From positions 1 to 5,459 of the forward strand of contig PCSG01000413.1 of NCBI GenBank assembly GCA_002772195.1: a stretch of DNA of 5,459 nucleotides, written 5' to 3'. Below the pieces are notes generated by a model that searched no databases, was not told where the DNA came from, and saw only the letters and a list, made by a program, of their open reading frames with translations. Source of the stretch: Desulfobacterales bacterium CG23_combo_of_CG06-09_8_20_14_all_51_8. GTDB taxonomy: Bacteria > Desulfobacterota > Desulfobacteria > Desulfobacterales > Desulfosalsimonadaceae. Shown piece after piece: positions 5,454 through 5,459 of this stretch. Position 1 is the first letter of the stretch. Every line of letters begins with the position of its first letter. The position numbers and the translations under genes were made by a program.

Positions 5454-5459
5454 AAAAAT

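Noticed and set aside
1..5459. A CRISPR array, tRNA/rRNA gene or complete insertion sequence.
   Set aside because: No regularly spaced repeats, RNA gene signatures or paired terminal repeats are visible; the window is almost fully occupied by the operon.

Overview
The window is most of an Hmc-type transmembrane redox operon from a sulfate-reducing bacterium. The gene order (hmcB 3' end, hmcC, hmcD, hmcE, hmcF, a universal stress protein gene, an rrf1-like receiver gene), the moderately high G+C by eye and the close family motifs point to Desulfobacterota. I lean towards a Desulfobacteraceae/Desulfosarcina-like lineage rather than Desulfovibrio, but the sequence alone does not settle this. All genes are on the + strand.

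Layout: 1-~83 is a short left-end segment that matches nothing in Hmc. At about 84 the sequence joins abruptly to the C-terminal third of hmcB (membrane anchor plus charged coiled-coil tail, to 488); the ferredoxin part of HmcB is missing. hmcC (489-1661, NrfD-family polytopic membrane protein) starts on the base after the hmcB stop. A 47-aa single-helix protein, hmcD, lies at 1718-1861. hmcE (best start 1916, to 2593) is a NarI/DsrM-like b-type cytochrome membrane subunit. hmcF (2632-4020, GTG start) is an HdrD-like cytoplasmic Fe-S protein. A two-domain universal stress protein follows (4064-4978), then a stand-alone receiver (5044-5397) closely resembling Rrf1 of the Desulfovibrio hmc operon. 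The last 62 bases hold a weak terminator candidate.

How the genes work together: in the known Hmc complex, a periplasmic multiheme cytochrome c (HmcA) and a periplasmic ferredoxin-like protein (HmcB) connect through the membrane subunits HmcC, HmcD and HmcE to the cytoplasmic HmcF, which carries cubane centres and an HdrD-like catalytic module. The complex is thought to move electrons between periplasmic hydrogen/formate/cytochrome pools or menaquinone and the cytoplasmic steps of sulfate reduction. hmcA and the HmcB Fe-S domain would be expected to the left but are not in the window.

The system itself is known. The points worth a second look are the broken hmcB junction, a perfect 11-bp hairpin over the 3' end of hmcC, a universal stress protein gene between hmcF and rrf1 whose ATP-site determinants are split between its two halves, the cysteine-poor first CCG-like repeat of HmcF, and an intercistronic stem-loop before rrf1.
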